From NCBI RefSeq assembly GCF_008806345.1, contig NZ_VZZJ01000016.1, positions 57,472-121,471 on the forward strand: 64,000 nt of DNA, read 5' to 3'. Origin of the DNA: Methylobacterium planeticum. Its GTDB lineage: Bacteria; Pseudomonadota; Alphaproteobacteria; Rhizobiales; Beijerinckiaceae. The position numbers were made by a program, and so were the translations under genes. The notes beneath the pieces were generated by a model. The model made no database searches. It was not told where the DNA came from and saw nothing but the letters and a program-made list of their open reading frames with translations. Below, one piece after another: positions 16,810 to 25,427 of this stretch. The stretch's first letter is position 1, and each line of letters begins with the position of its first letter.

Positions 16810-17010
16810 ATGAGGCCGACACAGAAACTCGCCCGGATCCTGGCGACGCGGGTCGGAGAGGATGTCGAACTCGCCATCGCCACCGAGCGCGGCGAGATCC
16901 TGAAGGTGCTGGCCACCGCCGACCAGATCGACATGCTGGTGGACGAGCTCGACGACATCCTCAATTCGCCGGCCGAGCCCGTCGCGGGCGGACCGCCAGA
17001 CGCGGCCTGA
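16810..17010 (+). CDS. Small conserved-looking protein of unknown function (66 aa)
   Basis: Not recognised. It has 66 residues, no cysteines and no signal peptide. The composition is acidic with a predicted helix (residues about 38-54, DQIDMLVDELDDIL). A strong ribosome-binding site GAGGAGG lies 7 bases before ATG 16810, which supports real translation. It follows the mfnF-like gene on the same strand and ends 12 bases before the convergent YVTN gene. A regulatory or adaptor role in C1 metabolism is conceivable from position only. Confidence 0.7.
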   Translation: MRPTQKLARILATRVGEDVELAIATERGEILKVLATADQIDMLVDELDDILNSPAEPVAGGPPDAA

Positions 17011-17022
17011 GGCGCGTCCGCG

Positions 17023-17991
17023 CTAGCGCAGGAAGTCGCCGAAGGCGCGCGGGCCGTCGCCGACCTTGATCTCGCGCAGGACCTTGAGCGTCGCCGCATC
17101 GATCACGCTCAGCGTGTTCGAGCCCCAATTCGCCACGTAGAGGCGGCTCCCGTCCCGGCTCGCGGCGATGCCCTCCGGATGGTCGCCGACATCGATCGTC
17201 GCAAGGGCTTTCAGTGTCGTGCGGTCGAAGACAGAGACGGTTCCGGCATATTGGTTGGTGACGAAGCCGCGCCCGCCCGCCAGCGCCACCACGTAGGGGC
17301 GCTCGCCCGCCGGAATCCGCGCGATCTCACGCCCCTCCGCGAGATCGATCACCGAGACGTCGTTCGAGACCACGTTCGCGGTGTAGGCGCGCCGCCCATC
17401 AGGATCGAGCGTCAGGCCGAAGGGGTGCTCGCCGACCGGGATGAGCGTCGTCTGCCGACGCGTCTCCGCATCGATCACCGAGACCGAGTTGCCCTCGCGA
17501 TTCGCGACCAGCAGCGTCCGCCCGTCCGGCGTCACGGCGATGCCGGAGGGCGAGGCCCCCGTGGCGATCTCGCCGTCGCGCGCGAGGCGGTCGTCCCGCG
17601 GGACCAGAACGAAGACGCGCTTGGCGTACCAGTCGGCCGCGTAGACGGCGCCGGTCCTCGGGTTGACGCCGATGCCGAGGGGACCACCGGGCAGGTCCGG
17701 CAGGGACGTCACCTTGCGTTGATCGAGGTCGATCACCGCGAGGCCGGGCCCGTCGGGGCGGGTGACGTAGGCGGTGCGGCGGTCGGGGGAGAGGGCGATG
17801 CCGGCGGGAGAGCCCGCGACCGGAATCTCGGCCAGGACCTTGCCGGAATCGAGATCGACCACGTCGATCCGGTCGTCGCCCTGCGCGGTGACGATCGCCT
17901 CGGCGGCGACGGCCGCCCCGCTCGTCCAGAGCGAGAGCGCGAGGAGGAGGCCGGCGCGGCGCCGGCCTCCCGTCGGGTTGCGCGGTGCCAC
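17023..17991 (-). CDS. Secreted YVTN-type beta-propeller protein
   Basis: Periplasmic beta-propeller of 322 residues. Signal peptide at about 1-30 (RRRAGLLLALSLWTSGAAVAAEA), then about seven blades with the YVTN pattern: a Val-rich VIDL strand, SPDGRTAYV and a turn such as AGSPAGIALSPD. Such proteins commonly accompany PQQ-dependent alcohol oxidation genes, and no catalytic residues are expected. GTG 17991 is used as start; it lies 5 bases downstream of the mxaD-like stop, so the two are cotranscribed. It is the last gene of the minus-strand run and ends 12 bases from a convergent gene. The ligand is unknown. Confidence 0.85.
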   Translation of the reverse strand: MAPRNPTGGRRRAGLLLALSLWTSGAAVAAEAIVTAQGDDRIDVVDLDSGKVLAEIPVAGSPAGIALSPDRRTAYVTRPDGPGLAVIDLDQRKVTSLPDLPGGPLGIGVNPRTGAVYAADWYAKRVFVLVPRDDRLARDGEIATGASPSGIAVTPDGRTLLVANREGNSVSVIDAETRRQTTLIPVGEHPFGLTLDPDGRRAYTANVVSNDVSVIDLAEGREIARIPAGERPYVVALAGGRGFVTNQYAGTVSVFDRTTLKALATIDVGDHPEGIAASRDGSRLYVANWGSNTLSVIDAATLKVLREIKVGDGPRAFGDFLR

Positions 17992-17996
17992 GCGGC

Positions 17997-18533
17997 CTAC
18001 GAACCCTTCTCGACCTTGGCCTTCAGGGCGTCGAGACCGGTGCGGTAGAGGCCGCGAACGGCCTTCTGGGAGGCCTCGTCGTTCAGCTCGGGCGGCGGAT
18101 CGTTGTTCATGTAGCCGCGGTAGAAGGCGCCGTCCCAGGACACCTTGGACTTGCCGTCGCCGTCCGGTTCGACCTTGATGGTCGACGAATAGTCGTTGAC
18201 CGGCAAGGTCTTCACATCGACCTTCGTGATCCGGTACGAGTAGCTCATCTTCTCGGCAGAGTACTTGTACAGCTCTTCGTCGACTGTCGCCCCGCCCTTG
18301 AGGTTCAACGTGCGGGTGGCCTTGACTTCGTTGCCGCCCTTCCCCTCGGTCTTCTCGACCGGCGGCAGCCAGCTCATGTCCTGGAAATTACCGATCACCG
18401 TCCAGACTTTATCGGGCGCGGCGTTGATCTGGACGGTTTCCTCGATCTTCTTACGAGTCGGCCCATGCGCCTGCGCGGTGGATGCCACCACCGCGGCCAG
18501 CGCCGCAGCCGTCGTGAGAGCCAGAATTCTCAT
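17997..18533 (-). CDS. mxaD: MxaD-like periplasmic SRPBCC protein
   Basis: Secreted SRPBCC (START-like) protein of 178 residues. It has a signal peptide at about 1-22 (ending STAQA) and the fold opening IEETVQINAAPDKVWTVIGNFQDMSWLPPVEKTEG. It matches MxaD in size and pattern, a periplasmic protein needed for efficient methanol dehydrogenase-cytochrome interaction in M. extorquens. This copy is not beside mxaF or xoxF in the window, so its partner dehydrogenase must be elsewhere. ATG 18533 lies 30 bases after the DUF447 gene stop, so it is probably part of the same transcript as the mfn genes. The symbol is by similarity; it may be a paralogue. Confidence 0.8.
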   Translation of the reverse strand: MRILALTTAAALAAVVASTAQAHGPTRKKIEETVQINAAPDKVWTVIGNFQDMSWLPPVEKTEGKGGNEVKATRTLNLKGGATVDEELYKYSAEKMSYSYRITKVDVKTLPVNDYSSTIKVEPDGDGKSKVSWDGAFYRGYMNNDPPPELNDEASQKAVRGLYRTGLDALKAKVEKGS

Positions 18534-18563
18534 GAGCGTTCGTCTCCTTGTCCGCCGCTCCTG

Positions 18564-19157
18564 CTAGGCGGCGTCGGGGTTTGCGAGGATCCTGTCGTCG
18601 CGCCCGAGGGCGGCGGCGACCTTGTCCTCGATCCAGTCCCAGGCCTCGCGCTCGCGGGGCCCGGCTGTCTTGGATATCGCGATGGCGAGGTAGCGCATCT
18701 CGGAGAGGATCTTCTCCGGCTCCAGCATGTGAAGGCGGGTCGAGAGAATCGCGGCCTCCAGCACCGCGCCCTGGGCGCGGTTGTAGCCGAGGAAGGGCGC
18801 GTGGCTCGCCTCATGGACCATGCGGCCGCGGTAGCGCGGACGGACCGGATCCTCCTCGACGTCCACGACCTCGAACTCCGCATGCGCGAAGCTGTCGGCG
18901 AGCCGCCGGCCCCGGATCCTGTGGCAGGGGACCACCGGCCAGTCGCGGCGGCCGGTGACGCAGCCCGCGATCACCCGTACGTCGCGGGGGCTCGATGCGG
19001 CGAAGCACGGGCTCGCCTCGAGGTTGAGGATCGTGGGCGACGGCCGGAACGGCGCCAGAATCAGGTCCGTCCCATCCTGGATCAGGCCGAAGGGCACGAG
19101 ATGCAGTTCGCCCGCGGGCGAGAGCGTCGTCACGATCGTCTCGAGGATCAGGGGCAC
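18564..19157 (-). CDS. DUF447 family protein, C1-cofactor cluster
   Basis: Protein of 197 residues of the DUF447 family, shared by methanogens and H4MPT-using methylotrophs and related to flavin-reductase-like split barrels. Typical features are the start VPLILETIVTTLSPAGELHLVPFGL and later RPSPTILNLEASPCF, with YRGRMVHEASHAPFLGYNRAQGAVLEAAILSTRLHML. GTG 19157 is taken as start, 4 bases after the preceding stop and preceded by GAAGGGA. The biochemical role is not established; a part in methanofuran or H4MPT assembly is inferred from context. Confidence 0.82.
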   Translation of the reverse strand: MPLILETIVTTLSPAGELHLVPFGLIQDGTDLILAPFRPSPTILNLEASPCFAASSPRDVRVIAGCVTGRRDWPVVPCHRIRGRRLADSFAHAEFEVVDVEEDPVRPRYRGRMVHEASHAPFLGYNRAQGAVLEAAILSTRLHMLEPEKILSEMRYLAIAISKTAGPREREAWDWIEDKVAAALGRDDRILANPDAA

Positions 19158-19161
19158 CGGG

Positions 19162-20727
19162 TCAGTTCCCTTCGGCCGGCACGAGCTTGCCGCAGACGAT
19201 CCGCATCGGCCGGCCGGATTCCGTCGCCGCGACGGAGGCGGCCTCCGCGCGGGCCTGGTCGGGCTCGATGGTCTCGGGGGCCGCCGCATCGGCCTCGGCC
19301 GGCGTCGCGTCGCGGGTGGCCGGGGGCGGGGTGCCCGGGCCCGAATGCTTGGTATGGCCGGCCTTCTTGAAGGCGGTGGTGTCCTCGGCCTCGTCGTCGG
19401 CCGCGGCGCCCCAGCGCAGGGGCTCGTCCTGGACGTAGCGCTTGCCGAGGCGCCACGCCGTCTCGGCCTTGGCGAGCTCGGCGCCGAGATAGAAGGCGTG
19501 GGCGCCATCGCTCGCGACGTCGAGATCGGGGAAGAAGGCCATCGCGTCGGTGCCGACCTTGTGGATGCCGCGGTTGTAGACGTGGATGCCATCCTCCGCG
19601 ACCGCGATCCGGTAGTTCGGGTCGCGCACCTCGGCGGCGAGGCTCGCGATCTCGTCGGGTGTCTGCACGAAGGGGCGCTTGTCGTGAAGTGCCAGAAGGT
19701 CCCGGCCGTAGCCCTTGGGCAGGGCGGCATCGGCCTTGGCGGCGTACATCACGCGCCGCGCCGCATCGTGCTCCTCCACGGTGCGGCGGGTGTGGTTGGA
19801 GACCTGCACGATCAGGACGTTGCGGATCGCGAGCTCCGAACACATCCCGAGGAGGAGGGCGGTCACGCCGAGGCTGTCGGCCTCGGTCAGCTCCGTCAGG
19901 TTGCCGGTGCCCATCATCATCTCGATGCCCGGGTGACGGCGCCGAACCTCGTGATAGCGGGTGATCGAGTCGACGAAGCCGAAATGGATCGGTTCGAGGA
20001 TCGGGTCGGCCATGTAGGGCCGGCCGGCGCGCTCCATCCGCTCGATCGCCCGGTCGAGGGAGGGCAGGTCGTCCGGACGCATCGGCACGAGGACCGGGAC
20101 CGCATCGGTCTCGAAGGCGAGGTCGAGGGTCTCCTCGTTGAGGCTGAGAAGGTAGTCGGCACCGGCCTCGGCGCCCCGCCGCAACTCGTCGATCGAGAAC
20201 GAATCCACGCTGACCCGGAGCCCCGCGCCCTTCAGGAGGCACACGCTCTCCTCGAGATGCGGGAAGTCGGTGTCGGGCAGGCCGCCGAGGTCGATCACGT
20301 CGGCACCCCGGCGCGCGAGGTCGAGGCCCTTTTCCAGGATCGCCTCGGCGGTCATCTTCGAGGCGTCGACGATCTCGGAGAAGATGCGCAGGTCGTGGCG
20401 GGAGAGGTCGACCTTGCGCCCGGCCAGGCCGAGATAGGCCGGCAGGTCGACGATCTCGTCGGGTCCGCGCTCGACGGGCACGCCGAAATGCCGCATCAGG
20501 GCCTCGGGGTTGGCGCGGCAGCGGCCCGGCAGGACGATGCGGGTGGCGCCTTCCGGAATCTCCACGCGGCGTCGGATGATCTCCTCGGTCATCAGGGCCG
20601 CGACCTTCACGCCCGCATCCGCGATGCTCCAGGCGAACCGCTCCGGCGGCAGCGTCGCGGCGACCTTCTCGAGGCGCGCCCGCGCGAGGCGGCCGGTGAT
20701 GAAGACGAGATGTTCGGGAGCGCTCAC
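19162..20727 (-). CDS. Dihydropteroate synthase-like protein (DUF6513) for pterin C1 carrier synthesis
   Basis: Two-part protein of 521 residues. An N-terminal DUF6513-type region (about 1-160, MSAPEHLVFITGRLARARLEKV) precedes a dihydropteroate-synthase-like barrel (about 165-370, KMTAEAILEKGLDLARRGADVIDLGG, LRVSVDSFSIDELRRGAEAGADYLLSLNEE). The same architecture is known in archaeal proteins assigned to H4MPT synthesis (MJ0107 group). It probably couples the arylamine made by MptG to the pterin. After about residue 430 a charged low-complexity tail precedes the final RIVCGKLVPAEGN. GTG 20727 overlaps the kinase stop as GTGA. It corresponds to orf20 of the M. extorquens cluster. Confidence 0.85.
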   Translation of the reverse strand: MSAPEHLVFITGRLARARLEKVAATLPPERFAWSIADAGVKVAALMTEEIIRRRVEIPEGATRIVLPGRCRANPEALMRHFGVPVERGPDEIVDLPAYLGLAGRKVDLSRHDLRIFSEIVDASKMTAEAILEKGLDLARRGADVIDLGGLPDTDFPHLEESVCLLKGAGLRVSVDSFSIDELRRGAEAGADYLLSLNEETLDLAFETDAVPVLVPMRPDDLPSLDRAIERMERAGRPYMADPILEPIHFGFVDSITRYHEVRRRHPGIEMMMGTGNLTELTEADSLGVTALLLGMCSELAIRNVLIVQVSNHTRRTVEEHDAARRVMYAAKADAALPKGYGRDLLALHDKRPFVQTPDEIASLAAEVRDPNYRIAVAEDGIHVYNRGIHKVGTDAMAFFPDLDVASDGAHAFYLGAELAKAETAWRLGKRYVQDEPLRWGAAADDEAEDTTAFKKAGHTKHSGPGTPPPATRDATPAEADAAAPETIEPDQARAEAASVAATESGRPMRIVCGKLVPAEGN

Positions 20728-21332
20728 GCGGCGTCTCTCCCGGCGCTCGGCTCTGCCCCGCGCGGTCCGCGGATGACGATCTCGCCGGGATAGGCCGCTG
20801 CGAATGCCGGGAAGGCGGCGTCGACGATCCCGCGCGCGGCGAGGGCGGACCAATCGGCCGAGCGCGGAGACAGGTGCGCCGATGGAACGGACTTGACCAG
20901 AATGCAGCGGGCCGCGCCGACCTCGGTCGCGAGCCAGAGGGCCAGCGAATCCGAGGTGACGTCCCAGGTCTCGGCGATTGCGGAGTGGCCCGCCCGCAAT
21001 GCCACGGGATCCCAGACCGGGACCCGGCCGGCTCCGGCGAGGCGCGAGAGCGCGGCGAGATCGGCGCAGCGGACGAGCCCCGGCTCGACCGCGCAGAACA
21101 CCTCGGCCATGCGCCCCATCGCGTCGAGGGCGAGGCGGTGTGCGAAGACGTCCTCGAGCGCGAGCGCTGCCTGCGCCGTCCGGACGGCGTCCGCGAAGGG
21201 GCCGCCACCCGGAACCAGGATGCAGGGGGCATGTCGGGCTCCCGCGATGTCGGCCAGCATTGCGCGCAGACGCGGCCCGTCGGCCAGCAGGCTGCCGCCG
21301 ACCTTGATCACGCTGAGGTCGCGCCCGGTCAC
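20724..21332 (-). CDS. mfnE: Aminomethylfuran phosphate kinase-like protein (MfnE-like)
   Basis: Amino-acid-kinase-fold protein of 202 residues. In methanogens MfnE phosphorylates the aminomethylfuran phosphate to a diphosphate during methanofuran synthesis, and the equivalent step is inferred here. It begins VIKVGGSLLADGPRLRAML (nucleotide-binding KVGGSL), then CILVPGGGPFADAVR and later WDVTSDSLALWLATEVGAARCILVKSV, all characteristic of the fold. GTG 21332 overlaps the mfnB stop by 4 bases (GTGA). The 3' end overlaps the dihydropteroate-synthase-like gene in the same way, so three successive proteins are translationally coupled. Confidence 0.86.
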   Translation of the reverse strand: MTGRDLSVIKVGGSLLADGPRLRAMLADIAGARHAPCILVPGGGPFADAVRTAQAALALEDVFAHRLALDAMGRMAEVFCAVEPGLVRCADLAALSRLAGAGRVPVWDPVALRAGHSAIAETWDVTSDSLALWLATEVGAARCILVKSVPSAHLSPRSADWSALAARGIVDAAFPAFAAAYPGEIVIRGPRGAEPSAGRDAA

Positions 21333-22063
21333 GCGGCGGTCCGGCGGGCAAGCGCGCGGAGGTCCGCAACCGCCGCCGCGACCCGGGCCGGATCGAGGCG
21401 CTCCGTGCGCCGGCCACCGCGACAGAGGCCGCCGCGGAAGCCGAGATATCCGGGTCCCTCGCCCGAGCCGCGACCGGCGAGCACCGGGATATCCTCGATG
21501 CCAAGCGATCCTGCGAGCCCCGAGACGAGCCCGCAGGCCCGGCACGCGGCCGTGAAGGCGTCGCGCCGGCCGGCGTCGAGGAGGTCGGGCAGGCGCCGCC
21601 CATCCTTGCCCGCCGTGTCGATCATCGCGCCGATGAAGCCCGCGGCCGCGAGGCGCGCGGGATCCTCGGGGCGGAGCGCGTCCTCGGCGAACAGCACGGC
21701 GATGAGGCGCTCCGGCGCGGCCCGCGCCGCGGCCGCGAGGGTCTTGGGCTCGGCCCGGAGCGTCGGCGACACCGCGACCTTCACGTAATCCACCCCCGTC
21801 GCGGCCATCGCGGCTACGCACCGGGCGAGCGTTTCCGCATCATCCGGCTCCCCCGCCACCGCGCTCGTCGCGGCCCGGCCGCGCACCGCTGCGACGATCG
21901 CCCGCACGATCCCGGGCTCCAGGGCCCCGAGGGCGCCGCGCACGGGATCCTTGGCGTCGACGAGGTCGGCCCCGGACGCGGCCGCGATTTCCGCCTCGGC
22001 CGCGTCGCGAACGCTGACGAGGAGCCGGGGCAGGGCGGGCACGGAGGGGGTGATCTTGGACAC
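21329..22063 (-). CDS. mfnB: (5-formylfuran-3-yl)methyl phosphate synthase (MfnB-like)
   Basis: MfnB/DUF556 enzyme of 244 residues. It makes the furan ring of methanofuran from two glyceraldehyde-3-phosphate molecules, using a Schiff-base lysine. The signature LLVSVRDAAEAEIAAASGADLVDAKDPVRGALG (about residues 13-45) is diagnostic, with the lysine in VDAKDP as candidate catalytic residue and a second in VDYVKVAVSP. GTG 22063 was chosen (VSKITPSVP). No better ATG precedes it before the DUF3280 stop 32 bases upstream. It provides the precursor for the carrier used by FhcABCD. Confidence 0.9.
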   Translation of the reverse strand: MSKITPSVPALPRLLVSVRDAAEAEIAAASGADLVDAKDPVRGALGALEPGIVRAIVAAVRGRAATSAVAGEPDDAETLARCVAAMAATGVDYVKVAVSPTLRAEPKTLAAAARAAPERLIAVLFAEDALRPEDPARLAAAGFIGAMIDTAGKDGRRLPDLLDAGRRDAFTAACRACGLVSGLAGSLGIEDIPVLAGRGSGEGPGYLGFRGGLCRGGRRTERLDPARVAAAVADLRALARRTAA

Positions 22064-22095
22064 GGGACGCTTCGACGATGAGGAATTTCGGAGGA

Positions 22096-22653
22096 TCAGG
22101 AGCGGTTCGGCAGGGGCTCGGCCAGGAGGCGGTTCTTGACGACCCAACGCATGGCGTGGGCCCAGGTGTCGTCGGTGTCGGCCCGGATCACCACCTGCCC
22201 GCCGCGCACGATCCTGCCGGTGGCCGCGTCCGCGATCGTGACGTTGAGGTTGAAGATCTGGTTCGAACCTTTCTCCACATAGCCGGTCACGGCGAGGTCC
22301 GCACCCAGTGTCTTGGCGATGCCAGCCGCGCAGCCGTCGCACTTGTAGAGAGGCGCCTGCTTGGCGATCTCGGCCGCCTGGGGCGCGACGTCGACGGGCT
22401 CGACCGCGCCGTTCGCCTCGAGCGCCTTGCGCAGTTCCTCGGTGACGAGGGCGAGCTTGCGGTTCTCGTCCGGGCGGGCCTTGCGGCCGCCGACGACGCC
22501 CGGGTCGAGGAGCTCCACGGCGAAGATCGCAGCCTTCTCGGGCGCGGCCGAGGCCGTGCCGGGCAATGCTGCGGCGAGCAGGGCGAGGGACAGGAGGGCA
22601 GGGCGGAGAGGGCCCGCCGTGCGGGGACGTTCTGCCGGGACGTGTCTGGCCAT
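22096..22653 (-). CDS. DUF3280-type secreted protein
   Basis: Exported protein of 185 residues, first gene of the minus-strand run. Signal peptide about 1-36 (PALLSLALLAAALPGTASAAP). The mature part starts KAAIFAVELLDPGVVGG and contains the cysteine pair YKCDGCAAGIAKTLGADLAVTGYVEK, resembling DUF3280/DUF2380 proteins that occur beside PQQ-alcohol dehydrogenase genes. It may assist periplasmic quinoprotein systems; no activity is known. ATG 22653 faces lutA across 292 bases. The stop lies 32 bases before mfnB. Confidence 0.8.
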   Translation of the reverse strand: MARHVPAERPRTAGPLRPALLSLALLAAALPGTASAAPEKAAIFAVELLDPGVVGGRKARPDENRKLALVTEELRKALEANGAVEPVDVAPQAAEIAKQAPLYKCDGCAAGIAKTLGADLAVTGYVEKGSNQIFNLNVTIADAATGRIVRGGQVVIRADTDDTWAHAMRWVVKNRLLAEPLPNRS

Positions 22654-22945
22654 GATTTGCGGGTCTCACGTCGAGAGCGGCGCGAAGCGGAAGCGGGACG
22701 CACGGTTGCCGCGACCGGACCCGCCCAGCCTCTAAAACTCGGGCGGAAGCGGGTTTTGGCAACAGCCGGGCCCGCGCGACGGCCCCGGATGCAGGTCCTC
22801 GAGCCCTCGGAGCTGGCGAGCGGTCTCGCATCACGGGACGGTGTGCGCAACGTGCAGAGCGCGAGCGGGGACGCGATCCGCTTATTTTTCGCTTATGCTT
22901 CCGGCGTTGAGTGGATGCGCGAGATGTTGTTAGCGTGCCGCCCGC
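22654..22945. promoter_or_regulatory. Divergent DUF3280/lutA control region
   Basis: No gene is seen in this 292-base gap, which must promote the lut genes to the right and the DUF3280-mfn run to the left. An AT-rich patch at 22879-22896 contains two direct copies of CGCTTAT 11 bases apart, about one helical turn. Such phasing suits tandem regulator binding or a curved promoter element. No confident -35/-10 pair was fixed. Confidence 0.4.
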
Positions 22946-24178
22946 ATGCACCGCTCCCCCCTCTCCCGACTTCCCGTCCTGGCGCTCGCACTCGCCGGCC
23001 TCGTCTCAAACGGACGGCCGGTGGCGGCGCAGGAGCCGGCCGTACCGCCCCCGGCGGCAGCGCCCGCGAGCGAGACACGCATCGGCGTGATCTACCGGCC
23101 TCAGCCCGCCCCCGCCTCCTACGACGCCGAGGCGGTGCCGGAGGACGAGGGCGTGGCGGGCGCCCGCATGGCCATTCAGGACAACAACACGACGGGCCGT
23201 TTCACCAAGCAGACCTACGCCCTCGACGAAGTCGCGCTCGCCGAGGATGGCCCGCGGGCGGCCGACGCCGCGAAGGGCCTCGTCGAGAAGGGCGTGAAGT
23301 ACCTCGTCCTGGCGCTGCCGGCCGCCGAGGTCCTGAGTGTTGCCGACGCGGTGAAGGGGCAGGGTGCCGTGGTCTTCAACGCCGCCGCGCCGGACGACGT
23401 CCTGCGCGGGCCCGAATGCCGCGGGAACGTGTTCCACGTGGTGCCGAGCCGGGCGATGCAGACCGACGCCCTTGCCCAGTTCCTGACCTTCATGCGCTGG
23501 CGCAAGATCTTCCTGATTGTCGGCCCGAACGAGGCCGACAGGCTCTACGCCGAGGCCTGGAAGAACACGGCCCGCAAGTTCGCGCTCAAGATCCAGGCCG
23601 AGAAGCCCTGGACCTTCGGGCCCCTGGCCAGGGCGCGCGGCGACACCCCGACCCGCTCCGAAGCGATGGTGTTCACCCGGGGCGTCGATTACGACATGGC
23701 GATCGTCGCCGACGAGGCCGGGGATTGGGGCGACTACGTGCCCTTCCGGACCGTCGACCCGCGCCCCGTGGCGGGGACGCAGGGGCTGATCGCCACCACC
23801 TGGCACCCGACGCTGGAGACCTGGGGCGCCGCCCAGGCGCAGAACCGCTTCCGGCGCCTCGCCGGCCGCCTGATGCGCCCCCTCGATTACCAGGTCTGGG
23901 CCTCGGTCCGGGCGGTGGGCGATGCGGCGACCACGAAGAAGACGAGCGACCCCGCCGTGATCGCACCCTTCCTTGCGGACCCGGCCTTCAGCCTGCCGGC
24001 CTACAAGGGCGTCTCCCTGAGCTTCCGCCCCTGGGACCACCAGCTGCGCCAGCCCTTGATCGTGGTGCAGCCGAAGGCCGTGGTGTCGATCGCGCCCGAG
24101 CAGGGCTACCTGCACCAGCGCACGCCCCTCGACACCCTGGGGGTCGACCTGCCCGAGACCACCTGCAAGTTCAAATAA
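22946..24178 (+). CDS. lutA: ABC transporter periplasmic binding protein of the lanthanide uptake cluster
   Basis: Exported binding protein of 410 residues with a signal peptide (about 1-28, ending RPVAAQ). It belongs to the branched-chain-amino-acid-binding-like family described next to PQQ-dependent alcohol dehydrogenase systems. Opening ETRIGVIYRPQPAPASYDAEAVPEDEGVAGARMAI and QDNNTTGRF are typical. In M. extorquens the homologue LutA belongs to the ABC importer for lanthanides. Gene order lutA-B-C-D-E-F-G is reproduced here. Whether it binds Ln directly or as a chelate cannot be judged. ATG 22946 lacks an obvious strong ribosome-binding site. lutB follows after 143 bases. Confidence 0.87.
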   Translation: MHRSPLSRLPVLALALAGLVSNGRPVAAQEPAVPPPAAAPASETRIGVIYRPQPAPASYDAEAVPEDEGVAGARMAIQDNNTTGRFTKQTYALDEVALAEDGPRAADAAKGLVEKGVKYLVLALPAAEVLSVADAVKGQGAVVFNAAAPDDVLRGPECRGNVFHVVPSRAMQTDALAQFLTFMRWRKIFLIVGPNEADRLYAEAWKNTARKFALKIQAEKPWTFGPLARARGDTPTRSEAMVFTRGVDYDMAIVADEAGDWGDYVPFRTVDPRPVAGTQGLIATTWHPTLETWGAAQAQNRFRRLAGRLMRPLDYQVWASVRAVGDAATTKKTSDPAVIAPFLADPAFSLPAYKGVSLSFRPWDHQLRQPLIVVQPKAVVSIAPEQGYLHQRTPLDTLGVDLPETTCKFK

Positions 24179-24321
24179 TCGCGGATAACCGCCGGAACGG
24201 GTGTCCTGCGGCAATCACGAACGCTTCCGTTTGGGTGCAAAGTCTCGCAACCGGCCGGGAACGCACTAGAATCGGCGCCAATCGCATCGCCCGCAAGGCG
24301 AGCGTCAGGGGAGGTTACCAC

Positions 24322-25308
24322 ATGAGCCGCTGCATCAAGGCGGGCCTGAGCGCCGCCGCCATGGCCGCCGCCCTGCTCGCGGCCTCCGGTCCGGTACGGG
24401 CCTACACGGTCTACGTCTCGAACGAGAAGGGCAACTCGGTCAGCGTCATCGATGCCGGCACGCTCGCGGTCACGGCGACCTGGAAGGTGGGACGCCGCCC
24501 GCGCGGCATCACGGTGAGCCGCGACGGCAAGGAACTCTACGTCTGCGCGAGTGACGACGACCGCATCGACGTCCTCGACACGTCGAGCGGCAAGACCTTG
24601 CGCTCGCTGCGCTCCGGACCCGATCCGGAGCAGTTCATCCTCGGGCCGGAGGGCAATCCGCTCTACGTGGCGAACGAGGACGACAGCCAGGTCACCGTCA
24701 TCGACATCGAGAAGAACAAGGTGCTGGCCGAGGTCCCGGTCGGCGTCGAGCCGGAGGGGATGGGCCTCAGCCCCGACGGCAAGGTGCTGGTCAACACCTC
24801 CGAGACCACCAACATGGCCCACTTCATCGACACCAAGACCTTCCAGGTGATCGACAACGTGCTGGTCGACGCGCGGCCGCGCTTCGCCGAGTTCACGTCG
24901 GACGGCAAGTTGCTCTGGGTCTCCGCCGAGGTCGGCGGCACCGTCAGCATCATCGATGTCGCGGCCCGCCGGGTCGTCAAGAAGATCTCCTTCAAGATCC
25001 CTGGCGTGAACGACGAGGCGATCCAGCCCGTCGGGATCCGCATCACCAAGGACGGCGCCAAGGCCTTCGTGGCCCTCGGCCCGGCCAATCGCATCGCGGT
25101 GATCGATGCCAGGAGCTACGAGGTCGAGAAGTACCTGCCCGTCGGCCAGCGCGTCTGGCAGCTGGCCTTCACGCCCGACCAGAAGCTCCTGTTCTCGACG
25201 AACGGCACCTCGAACGACGTGTCGGTGGTCGATGTGGAGGCCGGCAAGGTCGTGAAGAGCATCCCGGTGGGATTGCTGCCCTGGGGTGTTGCGGTCTCGC
25301 CGCAATGA
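24322..25308 (+). CDS. lutB: Secreted YVTN beta-propeller, lanthanide cluster protein
   Basis: Periplasmic propeller of 328 residues: signal peptide about 1-26 (ending SGPVRA), then repeats opening YTVYVSNEKGNSVSVIDAGTLAV with SRDGKELYV, GPEGNPLYVANED and LLFSTNGTSNDVSVVDV. This is the PQQ-associated propeller family. ATG 24322 follows GGGGAGG with good spacing. It lies second in the lut order, and in M. extorquens the matching gene is lutB. It is distinct from the propeller at 17023-17991, which has a different blade sequence and lacks the KGNSVSVID opening. Its role in metal handling is not defined. Confidence 0.86.
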   Translation: MSRCIKAGLSAAAMAAALLAASGPVRAYTVYVSNEKGNSVSVIDAGTLAVTATWKVGRRPRGITVSRDGKELYVCASDDDRIDVLDTSSGKTLRSLRSGPDPEQFILGPEGNPLYVANEDDSQVTVIDIEKNKVLAEVPVGVEPEGMGLSPDGKVLVNTSETTNMAHFIDTKTFQVIDNVLVDARPRFAEFTSDGKLLWVSAEVGGTVSIIDVAARRVVKKISFKIPGVNDEAIQPVGIRITKDGAKAFVALGPANRIAVIDARSYEVEKYLPVGQRVWQLAFTPDQKLLFSTNGTSNDVSVVDVEAGKVVKSIPVGLLPWGVAVSPQ

Positions 25309-25427
25309 GAGGGCAGTGCCGGGGCATCACGAGGCCCGGTCAGCCCGGAGCCTGCCAGGCGGCGGGCGGAACAATGCCCGAACGGATCGCGACCGCGACG
25401 CGGCGGCGCGGGGAGGAGAAACCCGGA

